DNA of 64,000 bases from Actinomadura cremea. Lineage in GTDB: Bacteria; Actinomycetota; Actinomycetes; Streptosporangiales; Streptosporangiaceae. The stretch covers positions 518,098-582,097 of the forward strand of contig NZ_BMRF01000004.1 of assembly GCF_014648495.1 (NCBI RefSeq), given 5' to 3'. Below, piece after piece: positions 31,942 to 39,263 of the stretch (position 1 is the first letter of the stretch; each line of letters begins with the position of its first letter). The notes under the pieces are model-generated. The model did no database searches. It saw nothing but the letters and a program-made list of their open reading frames with translations, and was not told where the DNA came from. A program made the position numbers and the translations under genes.

Positions 31942-33677
31942 TGGGCCGCTGCGCGCTCGTCCTGCGGCTGGCGCTGCGCGACCTGCGCCGCCGCCCCGCC
32001 CAGGGGGTCCTGCTGCTGCTCGCGATCGCCGCCACCGCCGCGACCCTCACGCTCGGCCTGCTCGTGCGGGGCGCGGCCGACGACCCGTGGGAGCGCACCC
32101 GCGCCGCCACCGCCGGTCCCGACGCGGTCGCCGCCGCGCCGGACGCGGGCACGCTCGCGGCCCTCGCCCGCGAACCCGGCGTCGCGGAGGCGGGCCGCCC
32201 GTACCCGACGCTGTCGACCGTCCTGCGGTCCGGAGACGCGGAGGTCGCCGCGGTCGTCCACGGCCGGGACGCGGGCGCCGCACCCGCCGGGCTCGACCGT
32301 CCGCACGTCACCTCCGGCCACTGGGCGGCGCCGGGGACGGCCGTGGTCGAGCGGGCGTTCGCCGAGGCGCTGGACGTCCGGCCCGGCGACGCGATCGTCG
32401 TCGGAGGCCGCCGCCTGCCCGTCGCGGGGATCGCCGTCACGACCGGCCGCGCCCCCTACCCGTCGTCCACCCCCGGTCTCGTGTGGACGACCCGGGCCGA
32501 CGCCGCCGGGCTGGACGCGCGGGAGCGGAGCTGGACGATGCCGCTGCGGCTCACCGACCCCGCCGCGGCGCCCGCGTTCGCGGCCCGCCACGACGGCGTG
32601 CGGTCCGCGCAGGACATCGCCGCGTACGCGACCGCCGAACTCCGCCTCGCCGACCGGGCGCTGCTCGGCGGGACGTGGGCGCTGGCGATCCTCGCCGGGC
32701 TGTGCGTCGCGCTGCTGGTCGGCGGGCGGCTCGCCGAGCAGGGCCGCCGCGTCGGGCTGCTGAAGGCCGCCGGGGCGACGCCCGCGCTGGTCGCGGCCGT
32801 CCTGCTGGCCGAGCACCTGGTGGTCGCGCTCGCCGGGGGAGTCGCCGGGATCCTCGCGGGCTGGGCGGCGTCGCCGCTGCTGACCGGCCCGAACGCGGGC
32901 CTGCTCGGCGCCGCGTCGGCGCCCGTCCCGACGCCCGGCGTGGTCGCGGCCGTGCTGCTCGCCGCACTGGCCGTCACCGCCGCCTCCACGGCCGTCCCGG
33001 CGCTGCGCGGCGCCCGGGTCCGGACGGCGCGCGCGCTGAGCCGTCCCGTGCGGGGTCCGGGCAGGCGTTCGCGGCTGGTCGCGCTGTCGTCGGGGCTGCC
33101 CGTCCCGCTCCTGCTGGGCGTGCGGATCGCCGCGCGCCGTCCCCGCCGGACGTTCCTGGCCGCCGCGAGCACCGCCGTCACCGCCGGGATGCTCGTCGCC
33201 GCGCTCGCCCTGCACCGGCAGGTCGAGGCCAAGGACGCGGGCGCCGTCGGCCCCGGCTTCGTGCCCGGCGCGGGCAACCCGGTGACCGAGCGCGTCGGGC
33301 AGATCATGCTGGTGCTGTCGCTCGCCCTGCTCCTCCTCGCGGCCGTCAACGCGATCCTCACCGCCTGGACGACCGCGCTCGACACCTCCCGCACCGCCGC
33401 GCTCGTCCGCGCGGTCGGCGCGACGCCCCGGCAGGTGGCGTCCGGCCTGGCCGCCGCGCAGCTGCTGCCGGCCTCCGTCGCGGCGCTCGCCGGGGTCCCG
33501 CTGGGGCTGCTGGTCCACCGGGCCGCGCTCGCCCTCGGCGGCGGCGGGGCGCCCGCCGCGGACGTCCCGGCGCCGTGGCTCGCGGCCGTCGTGCCGTGCA
33601 CGCTCGCCGCCGTCGCGCTGCTCACCGCCGTCCCGGCGCGCCGCGCCGCGAGCCGCCCGGTGGCCCGCGTCCTGTGA
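31941..33677 (+). CDS. FtsX/MacB-type ABC transporter permease
   Basis: A 578-residue permease with two FtsX-like halves. An N-terminal helix (about residues 20-40) is followed by a large extracytoplasmic domain, then three helices (about 235-345), a short linker rich in Arg and a second set of helices (about 385-570). The conserved segment GLLKAAGATPALV is mirrored by ALVRAVGATPRQV in the second half. This 'mechanotransmission' type does not usually move substrates through the membrane but acts on envelope or periplasmic molecules. The start overlaps the ATPase stop by one base. Confidence 0.93.
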   Translation: MGRCALVLRLALRDLRRRPAQGVLLLLAIAATAATLTLGLLVRGAADDPWERTRAATAGPDAVAAAPDAGTLAALAREPGVAEAGRPYPTLSTVLRSGDAEVAAVVHGRDAGAAPAGLDRPHVTSGHWAAPGTAVVERAFAEALDVRPGDAIVVGGRRLPVAGIAVTTGRAPYPSSTPGLVWTTRADAAGLDARERSWTMPLRLTDPAAAPAFAARHDGVRSAQDIAAYATAELRLADRALLGGTWALAILAGLCVALLVGGRLAEQGRRVGLLKAAGATPALVAAVLLAEHLVVALAGGVAGILAGWAASPLLTGPNAGLLGAASAPVPTPGVVAAVLLAALAVTAASTAVPALRGARVRTARALSRPVRGPGRRSRLVALSSGLPVPLLLGVRIAARRPRRTFLAAASTAVTAGMLVAALALHRQVEAKDAGAVGPGFVPGAGNPVTERVGQIMLVLSLALLLLAAVNAILTAWTTALDTSRTAALVRAVGATPRQVASGLAAAQLLPASVAALAGVPLGLLVHRAALALGGGGAPAADVPAPWLAAVVPCTLAAVALLTAVPARRAASRPVARVL

Positions 33678-33693
33678 GCCGGCCCCCCGGCTC
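33676..33693 (+). terminator. hairpin terminator at the end of the ABC operon
   Basis: GAGCCGG-CCCC-CCGGCTC forms a 7-base-pair stem that begins inside the permease stop codon. GC-only stem without a T-run; plausible as the operon terminator ahead of the convergent phosphotriesterase-family gene. Confidence 0.55.
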
Positions 33694-33741
33694 GGGCGGA
33701 GCGGCCGGCCCGGCGCCGAGGGCGACGCCCAGGAGACGTGC

Positions 33742-34716
33742 CTAGGAGAAGTAACGCCGCGGGTTGGTCACGAGCATCTGGTCGAGCTGCGCGTCGGTGA
33801 CGCCGCGGGCGCGCAGCGCGGGCAGGACGTCGTCGCTGATGTGGCGGTAGTTCCAGTTCGGCGCCATGCCCCGCAGCAGATCGGGGTCGGGGCCGAACCA
33901 GTCGATGAAGCAGCTCGCGTCGTGGCTCAGCACCATCCGGTCGGCGTAGCCGCGCTCGCACATCGCGACGACCGTGCTCACCCGGTCGGCGGTCGAGTTG
34001 ATCACGTCGAGCCCGAACCGGTCCATGCCGAGGATCGCGCCGGTGTCGGCGAGCTCGCTCAGGTAGCCGAGGTCGTTGCTGTCGCCCGCGTGCGCGATCA
34101 CGACCTTCGACAGGTCGGCGCCCTCCTCGCGCAGCACCCGCACCACCTCGCGTCCGGCGAAGGTGGAGCTCTCGGTGTGGACGGTGATCGGCGCGCCCGT
34201 CTCGCGGTGCGCGCCCGCGACGGCCCGCAGCACCCGCTCGACGCCGGGGGTGAGGCCGGGGTGGTCGACCGCGCACTTGAGGAACGCGGCCCGCACGCCG
34301 GTGTCGCCGATGCCCTGCGTCAGGTCCCGGACGAAGTCGGCGACCATCGGGTCGGGACCGCCGAGCAGCGTGCCCGGCCCCCGGTGGTGGAACTGGAACG
34401 GCAGGTCGTTGTAGGTGTAGATGCCGGTCGCGGCGATGATGTTGAGCTCGGGCACCCGCTCGGCGATCCGGGCGATCCGCGGGATGTAGCGGCCGAGGCC
34501 CCACACGGTCGGGTCGGCGATCGTGGCGACGCCGCGCTCCACGAGCTGCCGCAGCTTGCGGACGGCGTCGTCGGCCTTCTCGTCCTCGTCCCACCAGTCG
34601 CCCGCGCCGTAGTTCTCGACGTGCTCGGTGCTCAGGACGAACACGTGCTCGTGCATGAACGTGCGGCCGAGCGCGCCGACGTCGACGGGGCCGCGGACGG
34701 TCTGGACTTCGGCCAT
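33742..34716 (-). CDS. phosphotriesterase-family (amidohydrolase fold) metal hydrolase
   Basis: A 324-residue PTE-family protein. Metal ligands are visible: HEH near residue 22, a probable bridging carboxylated Lys in AAFLKCAVD (about 146), His in TVHTES (about 179), His in VIAHAGDSND (about 207) and Asp in LSHDAS (about 265). Family members are mainly lactonases or homologues of uncertain activity; true organophosphate hydrolysis cannot be assumed. ATG 34716 follows GGAGGT by six bases. A perfect 18-base palindrome separates it from the divergent TetR gene, so it is probably induced by a ligand of that regulator, perhaps its own substrate. Confidence 0.88.
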   Translation of the reverse strand: MAEVQTVRGPVDVGALGRTFMHEHVFVLSTEHVENYGAGDWWDEDEKADDAVRKLRQLVERGVATIADPTVWGLGRYIPRIARIAERVPELNIIAATGIYTYNDLPFQFHHRGPGTLLGGPDPMVADFVRDLTQGIGDTGVRAAFLKCAVDHPGLTPGVERVLRAVAGAHRETGAPITVHTESSTFAGREVVRVLREEGADLSKVVIAHAGDSNDLGYLSELADTGAILGMDRFGLDVINSTADRVSTVVAMCERGYADRMVLSHDASCFIDWFGPDPDLLRGMAPNWNYRHISDDVLPALRARGVTDAQLDQMLVTNPRRYFS

Positions 34717-34745
34717 GGAACTACCTCCATACCTGCACGGGGTGC

Positions 34746-34763
34746 ATACCGACCGGTCGGTAT
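34746..34763. promoter_or_regulatory. 18-bp perfect palindrome, probable TetR operator
   Basis: ATACCGACCGGTCGGTAT is a perfect inverted repeat between the divergent phosphotriesterase-family and TetR genes, 29 bases from the first and 63 from the second start. The CCGACCGGTCGG core is of the type bound by many actinobacterial TetR proteins. Confidence 0.78.
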
Positions 34764-34826
34764 CTGGCAAGCTAGGACGCGGGACGCGGCCGCGTCAATG
34801 CCCTATACCCCAGCGGAGGTGCACAG

Positions 34827-35456
34827 GTGACCGACGGCGAAGGGCCGGACGTCCGGCCCGTGCGCGCGAGCGCGGTGGAGCGGCGGATCCTGGCCGCGGC
34901 GCTGCGGCTGTTCGCCGAGCGCGGTTTCGACGGGACGTCGGTGCAGGGCATCGTGGAGGCCGCGGCGGTCACCAAGGGCGCCCTCTACCACTACTTCGAC
35001 TCCAAGGACGACCTGCTCTACGAGATCTACCACTCGCTGATCGCCCGCCAGCTCGCCGACCTCGATCTCGTGCTGGCCGAGCGGCCGCCCCCGCGCGAAG
35101 CCGTCCGCGCCGTCCTGGCCGGGCTGATCCGCAGCACGGCCGAGCATATCGACGAGGCGAAGGTGTTCTCCCGCGAGATGCACCGGCTCGACCATGTCCG
35201 GATGCGGTCGGTGCGGTCCGAGCGGCGCCGCTACCACGTGACGTTCCGCGGCATCGTCGAGCAGGGGCAGCGCGAGGGCGTCTTCGCGCGCACCACCCCC
35301 GCCGAGACCGTCACGATCGTCGCGCTGGGCATGGTCAACCAGATGCCCGCGTGGTGGCGGGCGGACGGCCCGAAGCCCGCCGAGGCGCTCGCCGACGAGG
35401 TCGCCGCGTTCGTCCTCGCGGCCCTGGAGACCGGGGCTCAGCCCGCCGCGGACTGA
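34827..35456 (+). CDS. TetR-family transcriptional regulator
   Basis: A 209-residue TetR protein with a canonical helix-turn-helix at about residues 18-65 (RRILAAALRLFAERGFDGTSVQGI, recognition segment TKGALYHYFDSKDDLL). The C-terminal helical domain resembles the KstR2/TetR_C_6-like group that often binds acyl-CoA or aromatic ligands. GTG 34827 is the start, with GGAGG upstream. It probably represses the phosphotriesterase-family gene and itself through the palindrome at 34746. Its end overlaps the convergent MFS gene by 19 bases. Confidence 0.9.
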   Translation: MTDGEGPDVRPVRASAVERRILAAALRLFAERGFDGTSVQGIVEAAAVTKGALYHYFDSKDDLLYEIYHSLIARQLADLDLVLAERPPPREAVRAVLAGLIRSTAEHIDEAKVFSREMHRLDHVRMRSVRSERRRYHVTFRGIVEQGQREGVFARTTPAETVTIVALGMVNQMPAWWRADGPKPAEALADEVAAFVLAALETGAQPAAD

Positions 35457-36727
35457 CCGGCGGCCCGCGCCGCGACCGCGGCGACGCACGCGGCGAGGGC
35501 CGCGAGCACCGCGATCGACACCGCCATCGGGACGGCGGTGTCCTCGCCGCCGAGCCCGGCCAGCGGCCCGGCCGCGCCGCCCAGCGTGAACTGGCCGACG
35601 CCGAGCAGCGCGGACGCGCTCCCCGCGATCCGCGGCGCCCGGTCCGACAGCGCCAGCGCCGTCGCGTTCGGCAGCACGAGCCCCTGCCCGGACGCGACGA
35701 GCAGCATCCCCGGCAGCACGCCCGGCAGCCCCAGCCCGGCGAGCACCGCGACCAGCAGCAGCGCCCCGCCGACGAGGACGATCCCGAGCCCGGTCGCGAG
35801 CAGCCGGCGCAGCGGGACGCGCCCGGCCAGCCGCCCGCCGACCTGCCCCGCGATCATGATGCCGACCGCGTTCACCCCGAACGCGGTGCTGAACTCCTGC
35901 GCGGAGAGCCCGTAGACGTCCTGCAGCACGAACGGCGAACCGGAGATGTAGGCGAACATCGCGCCGAACGACAGGCCGACGGTCAGCACGTACCCGACGA
36001 ACGCGCGGTCGCGCAGCAGCGTCCCGAACGTCGCGAGGGTCGCGCGGACGCCGCCCGTCTGCCGCTCCCCGGCGGGCAGGGTCTCCCGCAGCCCGAGCAG
36101 CGCGGCGAAGAACAGCAGGACCCCGACGGCGGCGAGGGCGGCGAACAGGCCCGGCCACGGCACCACCCGCAGGAGCTGCCCGCCGACCACCGGCGCGAGG
36201 ATGGGGGCAAGCCCGGTCACCAGCATCAGCATCGAGAAGAACCGGGCGGCGGCGACGCCCTGGTACAGGTCGCGGACGACGGCGCGGGCGATGACGATCC
36301 CGGCGGCCCCCGCGGCGCCCTGCACGAACCGCGCCCCGATCAGCGTCTCCACGGTCGGCGCGACGGCGCACAGCAGCGAGGCGACGGCGTAGACGGCCAT
36401 GCCGGCGAGCAGCGGGCGGCGGCGGCCGAGCGCGTCGCTCAGCGGGCCCGCCACGGCCTGCCCGAGCGCGAGCCCGATGAGGCAGCCGGTCAGCGTGAGC
36501 TGCGCCAGCGACGCGCCGGTCGACAGGTCGTCGGACACCTCGGGCAGCGCGGGCAGGTACAGGTCGGTCGAGAGCGGCGCGATGGCGGTCAGCGCGCCGA
36601 GGACCGCGATGAGTCCGAACCGCGCACCGCGCGCGGCGGGCTCGGCGGGGCCGGTGGCGGGCTCGGTGGCGGGCCCGGCGGGCGCGTCCGCGGGGCGGGC
36701 GTCCGGGCTACGGGGGGACTGGGGCAT
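35438..36727 (-). CDS. Bcr/CflA-family multidrug MFS exporter
   Basis: A 429-residue DHA1-type exporter. After a Pro/Ala-rich N-terminus (about 35 residues) helix 1 ends in STDLYLPALPEVSDDL, the hallmark of Bcr/CflA proteins (D and two P residues). GPLSDALGRRRPLL is motif A. Twelve helices are countable. Probable proton-coupled efflux of drugs or metabolites such as bicyclomycin or sulphonamide-like compounds; the real substrate is unknown. The nitroreductase-like gene follows it on the same strand after about 30 bases upstream of its start region, but the two have no evident functional link. Confidence 0.92.
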   Translation of the reverse strand: MPQSPRSPDARPADAPAGPATEPATGPAEPAARGARFGLIAVLGALTAIAPLSTDLYLPALPEVSDDLSTGASLAQLTLTGCLIGLALGQAVAGPLSDALGRRRPLLAGMAVYAVASLLCAVAPTVETLIGARFVQGAAGAAGIVIARAVVRDLYQGVAAARFFSMLMLVTGLAPILAPVVGGQLLRVVPWPGLFAALAAVGVLLFFAALLGLRETLPAGERQTGGVRATLATFGTLLRDRAFVGYVLTVGLSFGAMFAYISGSPFVLQDVYGLSAQEFSTAFGVNAVGIMIAGQVGGRLAGRVPLRRLLATGLGIVLVGGALLLVAVLAGLGLPGVLPGMLLVASGQGLVLPNATALALSDRAPRIAGSASALLGVGQFTLGGAAGPLAGLGGEDTAVPMAVSIAVLAALAACVAAVAARAAGQSAAG

Positions 36728-36797
36728 GGGGGCGCTCCGTGAACGGCGTGCGCCCGGCCGCGGTGTGCGGCCGGGCGGGGCGGTGGACGGCGGGGGC

Positions 36798-37406
36798 TCA
36801 GACGGTGGTGACGACCTGCTCGTAGTCGAGGCGGCGGTTCCGGCCGAACCACGCGTCCGGGCCGGGCCTGCCCGCGTTGACGATCGCGATGGCGCGCAGG
36901 CCGCCGCCCGCGAGGAACTCCTTCTCGACGGCCTCGGCGTCGAAGCCCGCCATCGGCCCGGCGGCGAGCCCGGCGGCGCGGACGCCGAGGATGAGGTAGC
37001 CGAGCTGGATCGTGGCGTTGAACCTCGCCATCCCGGCGCGGCGCGGACTGGCGGCCATGTCGTCGCGCGCCTCCGGCCGGTGCCAGACGGTCGGCAGGTG
37101 CTCGTGGAAGTCCTCGTCCGCCGCGACGACCAGCGAGACCGGCGCGGCCGCGGTCTTGGCGCGGTTGCCCTCGGCCATCAGCGGGAGGAGGCGTTCCTTC
37201 GCCTCCGCGCTGCGGACCGCCACGATCCGCAGCGGCTGGGCGTTCATCGCGGTCGGCGCCCACTTGACCAGTTCGTAGATCGCGCGGAGCTGCTCGTCGG
37301 TCACCGGCTCGGTCGTGAACGTGTTCGCCGTGCGGGCCTCGCGGAACAGCAGGTCCTGGGCGTCCTCGGCCAGGGCGAGGAGGCCGTCGGGCGCGATCGC
37401 GGTCAT
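36798..37406 (-). CDS. nitroreductase-family flavoprotein (malonic semialdehyde reductase-like)
   Basis: A 202-residue FMN enzyme close in style to RutE/HadB nitroreductases: the N-terminal RTANTFTTEPVTDEQLRAIYELVKWAPTAMNAQPLR block contains the FMN-binding Arg and the P-T-A-M-N-x-Q-P motif. A central GYLILGVRAAGLAAGPMAGFD segment follows, and the end is FGRNRRLDYEQVV. RutE reduces 3-hydroxypropionate semialdehyde-type products of pyrimidine breakdown, but there are no rut genes nearby, so a general quinone or nitro reductase role is equally possible. The start at 37406 gives the usual length. The GTPase operon ends 95 bases upstream on the same strand. Confidence 0.9.
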   Translation of the reverse strand: MTAIAPDGLLALAEDAQDLLFREARTANTFTTEPVTDEQLRAIYELVKWAPTAMNAQPLRIVAVRSAEAKERLLPLMAEGNRAKTAAAPVSLVVAADEDFHEHLPTVWHRPEARDDMAASPRRAGMARFNATIQLGYLILGVRAAGLAAGPMAGFDAEAVEKEFLAGGGLRAIAIVNAGRPGPDAWFGRNRRLDYEQVVTTV

Positions 37407-37501
37407 GGGCTGGCCTTTCGTCGGCGGAAAACGGTTCCGCCAAGGTCCAACGCGATGACGGTCCGTTATCTGCCGCGTCAGGCAGTGGAGTGCGTCACAC
37501 G

Positions 37502-39259
37502 TCAGAACGGCGGGCGGGCCAGCATCGTGAGGTCCGAGAGCCGCTGCGCCGCCGCGACGGCCGCGCCCGTCACCGTCCCCACCGTCAGCAGCGACAGCCC
37601 GCCCAGCACCGCGAGCCGGCCCAGCCGGTACCCCGCCGGCACCCGCTCGGCGCCGCGCCCCCGCACCGGCCAGGGCGCCCGCAGCGGCGCCGTCCCCGGC
37701 GGCTCGGGGGCCTCGGCGGCGGGCGGCGCGTCCGCCGGCCCGATGCCCGGCGCGAGCCCGGCCGCCCACGTCAGCAGTTCGGCGACGTCGGCGGGCTCGG
37801 CGCCCAGCCCGGACGCGAAGTAGCGGACCCGCCCCGCCACCTGCTCCAGCGTCCGGACGGTGTTGCCGAGCCCGACCCCCGCGAGCCACTCGCGCACGCC
37901 GTCGTCCAGGTCCCGGCCGATCCCGGTGCGGGCCAGCAGGTCGGTCTTGGTGACCACGACGGCGACGCGCTTCTGCCGGCCCCGGTCGGGACGCGACCGC
38001 AGCTCGTTCAGCACCCGCTGCAGGGTGTCGGCCGGGTCCTCGTCCGACGACATCGCGGACCGGTCGACGAGTTCCCGCTCCTTCCCGGTCAGCGCCCGCC
38101 GCACCTGGGGGAGCGCGAACGGGTCCACGACGAACACGAGCGCCTCGCCGTGGTCGAGGTACCGCAGCGACTCGACCTCCGTCGCGCCCGTGTAGTGCTC
38201 GCCCGCCGGGTCGAACAGGTACAGGATCCGCCGCGCGCGCCCCGTCCCCTGCCGGTCGGGCACCTCCACGTCCACCATGGTCGCCAGCGGCAGCTCCGGG
38301 CCCGTCTTGGCGAGCCGCCCGCCCCGCTGGAACTCCCGCATGGCCGCCGCGTACGCCTCCGCGTGCCGCCGCTCCACGAACGACAGCCGTCCCCCGGCGG
38401 CGTGGGCGCGCGCGTGCAGCGCACGTATGCCCAGCACCATGAACGTCGTCTTCCCGGCCGCCGGACCGCCGACGAACGGCAGCGGCTCCACCCGCACCCG
38501 GCCGATCCGCTCCGGCAGCCGCCCGCCGCAGTGCGGGCAGTACGCCGCCAGCCGGAACCGCCCGAGCGGCACCGTCGTCGGCAGCCGCGCCCCGCACCGG
38601 CACACGTGCCGGAACGCCCCCGCCGCGCCCGGCGCCAGCTTCGGATGCCGCGCCCCGCACCCCGGGCACTCGTACTCGGGCAGGGCGATGCGCTCGTAGC
38701 AGAACGGATGCGGGCACGTCTGCAGGATCCGCCCGTACGCCATGAACCCCCGCTCGACCGCCGCGAGCACCAGCACGCACGCGAGCCAGCACGCCAGCCC
38801 CACCGCCGCGAGGAGCCCGTACAGGACGGTCAGCGCCAGCACGAACACCGCCGCCGGGACGGCCGCCGCCGCGATCCCCGCGCACAGCGCCAGCCATACC
38901 GGGAACGCGAAGAACCCCCACGGGCCGCCGAGCAGCAGCGTCCGGGTCAGCCCCACCACGGTCCGCGACGCGGTCGTCCACACCTTCGGCACGACCGTCC
39001 GCGTGATCGTCCACCAGTCCCGCCACACCTGGCTTAGCAGGTAGTTGCGGTACGCGACGTCCGGGGCGGCGACCGGCGACGGCCCCTCCAGCGTGGACGG
39101 CGCCAGCGTGCGGCACGCGTGCAGGTAGTAGAGCCCGAGCGCGGCGCCCCCCGCCACCACCAGCGTCACCGGGAACAGCACCGGGAACACGTACGCGAAC
39201 CCCAGCCACATCACGGCCGCCCACACCGCGATCAGGATCAGCGCCAGCACGCCCTGCAT
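37502..39259 (-). CDS. membrane zinc-ribbon GTPase (double-GTPase 2-like)
   Basis: A 585-residue membrane P-loop GTPase. Two helices lie at about residues 5-50, two more at about 112-168 and one at about 548-570. Between helices and GTPase are cysteine pairs of two zinc ribbons (CPGC near 198, CRC near 220, CPHC at 241-244). The GTPase core has P-loop GGPAAGKTT (264-272), G3 as DPAGE (350-354) and G4 as TKTD (437-440). It pairs with a second GTPase in the same operon, as in 'double-GTPase' systems. It starts four bases after the GAP1-like stop and is the last gene. Role inferred: membrane end of a chaperone-GTPase assembly. Confidence 0.82.
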   Translation of the reverse strand: MQGVLALILIAVWAAVMWLGFAYVFPVLFPVTLVVAGGAALGLYYLHACRTLAPSTLEGPSPVAAPDVAYRNYLLSQVWRDWWTITRTVVPKVWTTASRTVVGLTRTLLLGGPWGFFAFPVWLALCAGIAAAAVPAAVFVLALTVLYGLLAAVGLACWLACVLVLAAVERGFMAYGRILQTCPHPFCYERIALPEYECPGCGARHPKLAPGAAGAFRHVCRCGARLPTTVPLGRFRLAAYCPHCGGRLPERIGRVRVEPLPFVGGPAAGKTTFMVLGIRALHARAHAAGGRLSFVERRHAEAYAAAMREFQRGGRLAKTGPELPLATMVDVEVPDRQGTGRARRILYLFDPAGEHYTGATEVESLRYLDHGEALVFVVDPFALPQVRRALTGKERELVDRSAMSSDEDPADTLQRVLNELRSRPDRGRQKRVAVVVTKTDLLARTGIGRDLDDGVREWLAGVGLGNTVRTLEQVAGRVRYFASGLGAEPADVAELLTWAAGLAPGIGPADAPPAAEAPEPPGTAPLRAPWPVRGRGAERVPAGYRLGRLAVLGGLSLLTVGTVTGAAVAAAQRLSDLTMLARPPF

Positions 39260-39263
39260 CCGG

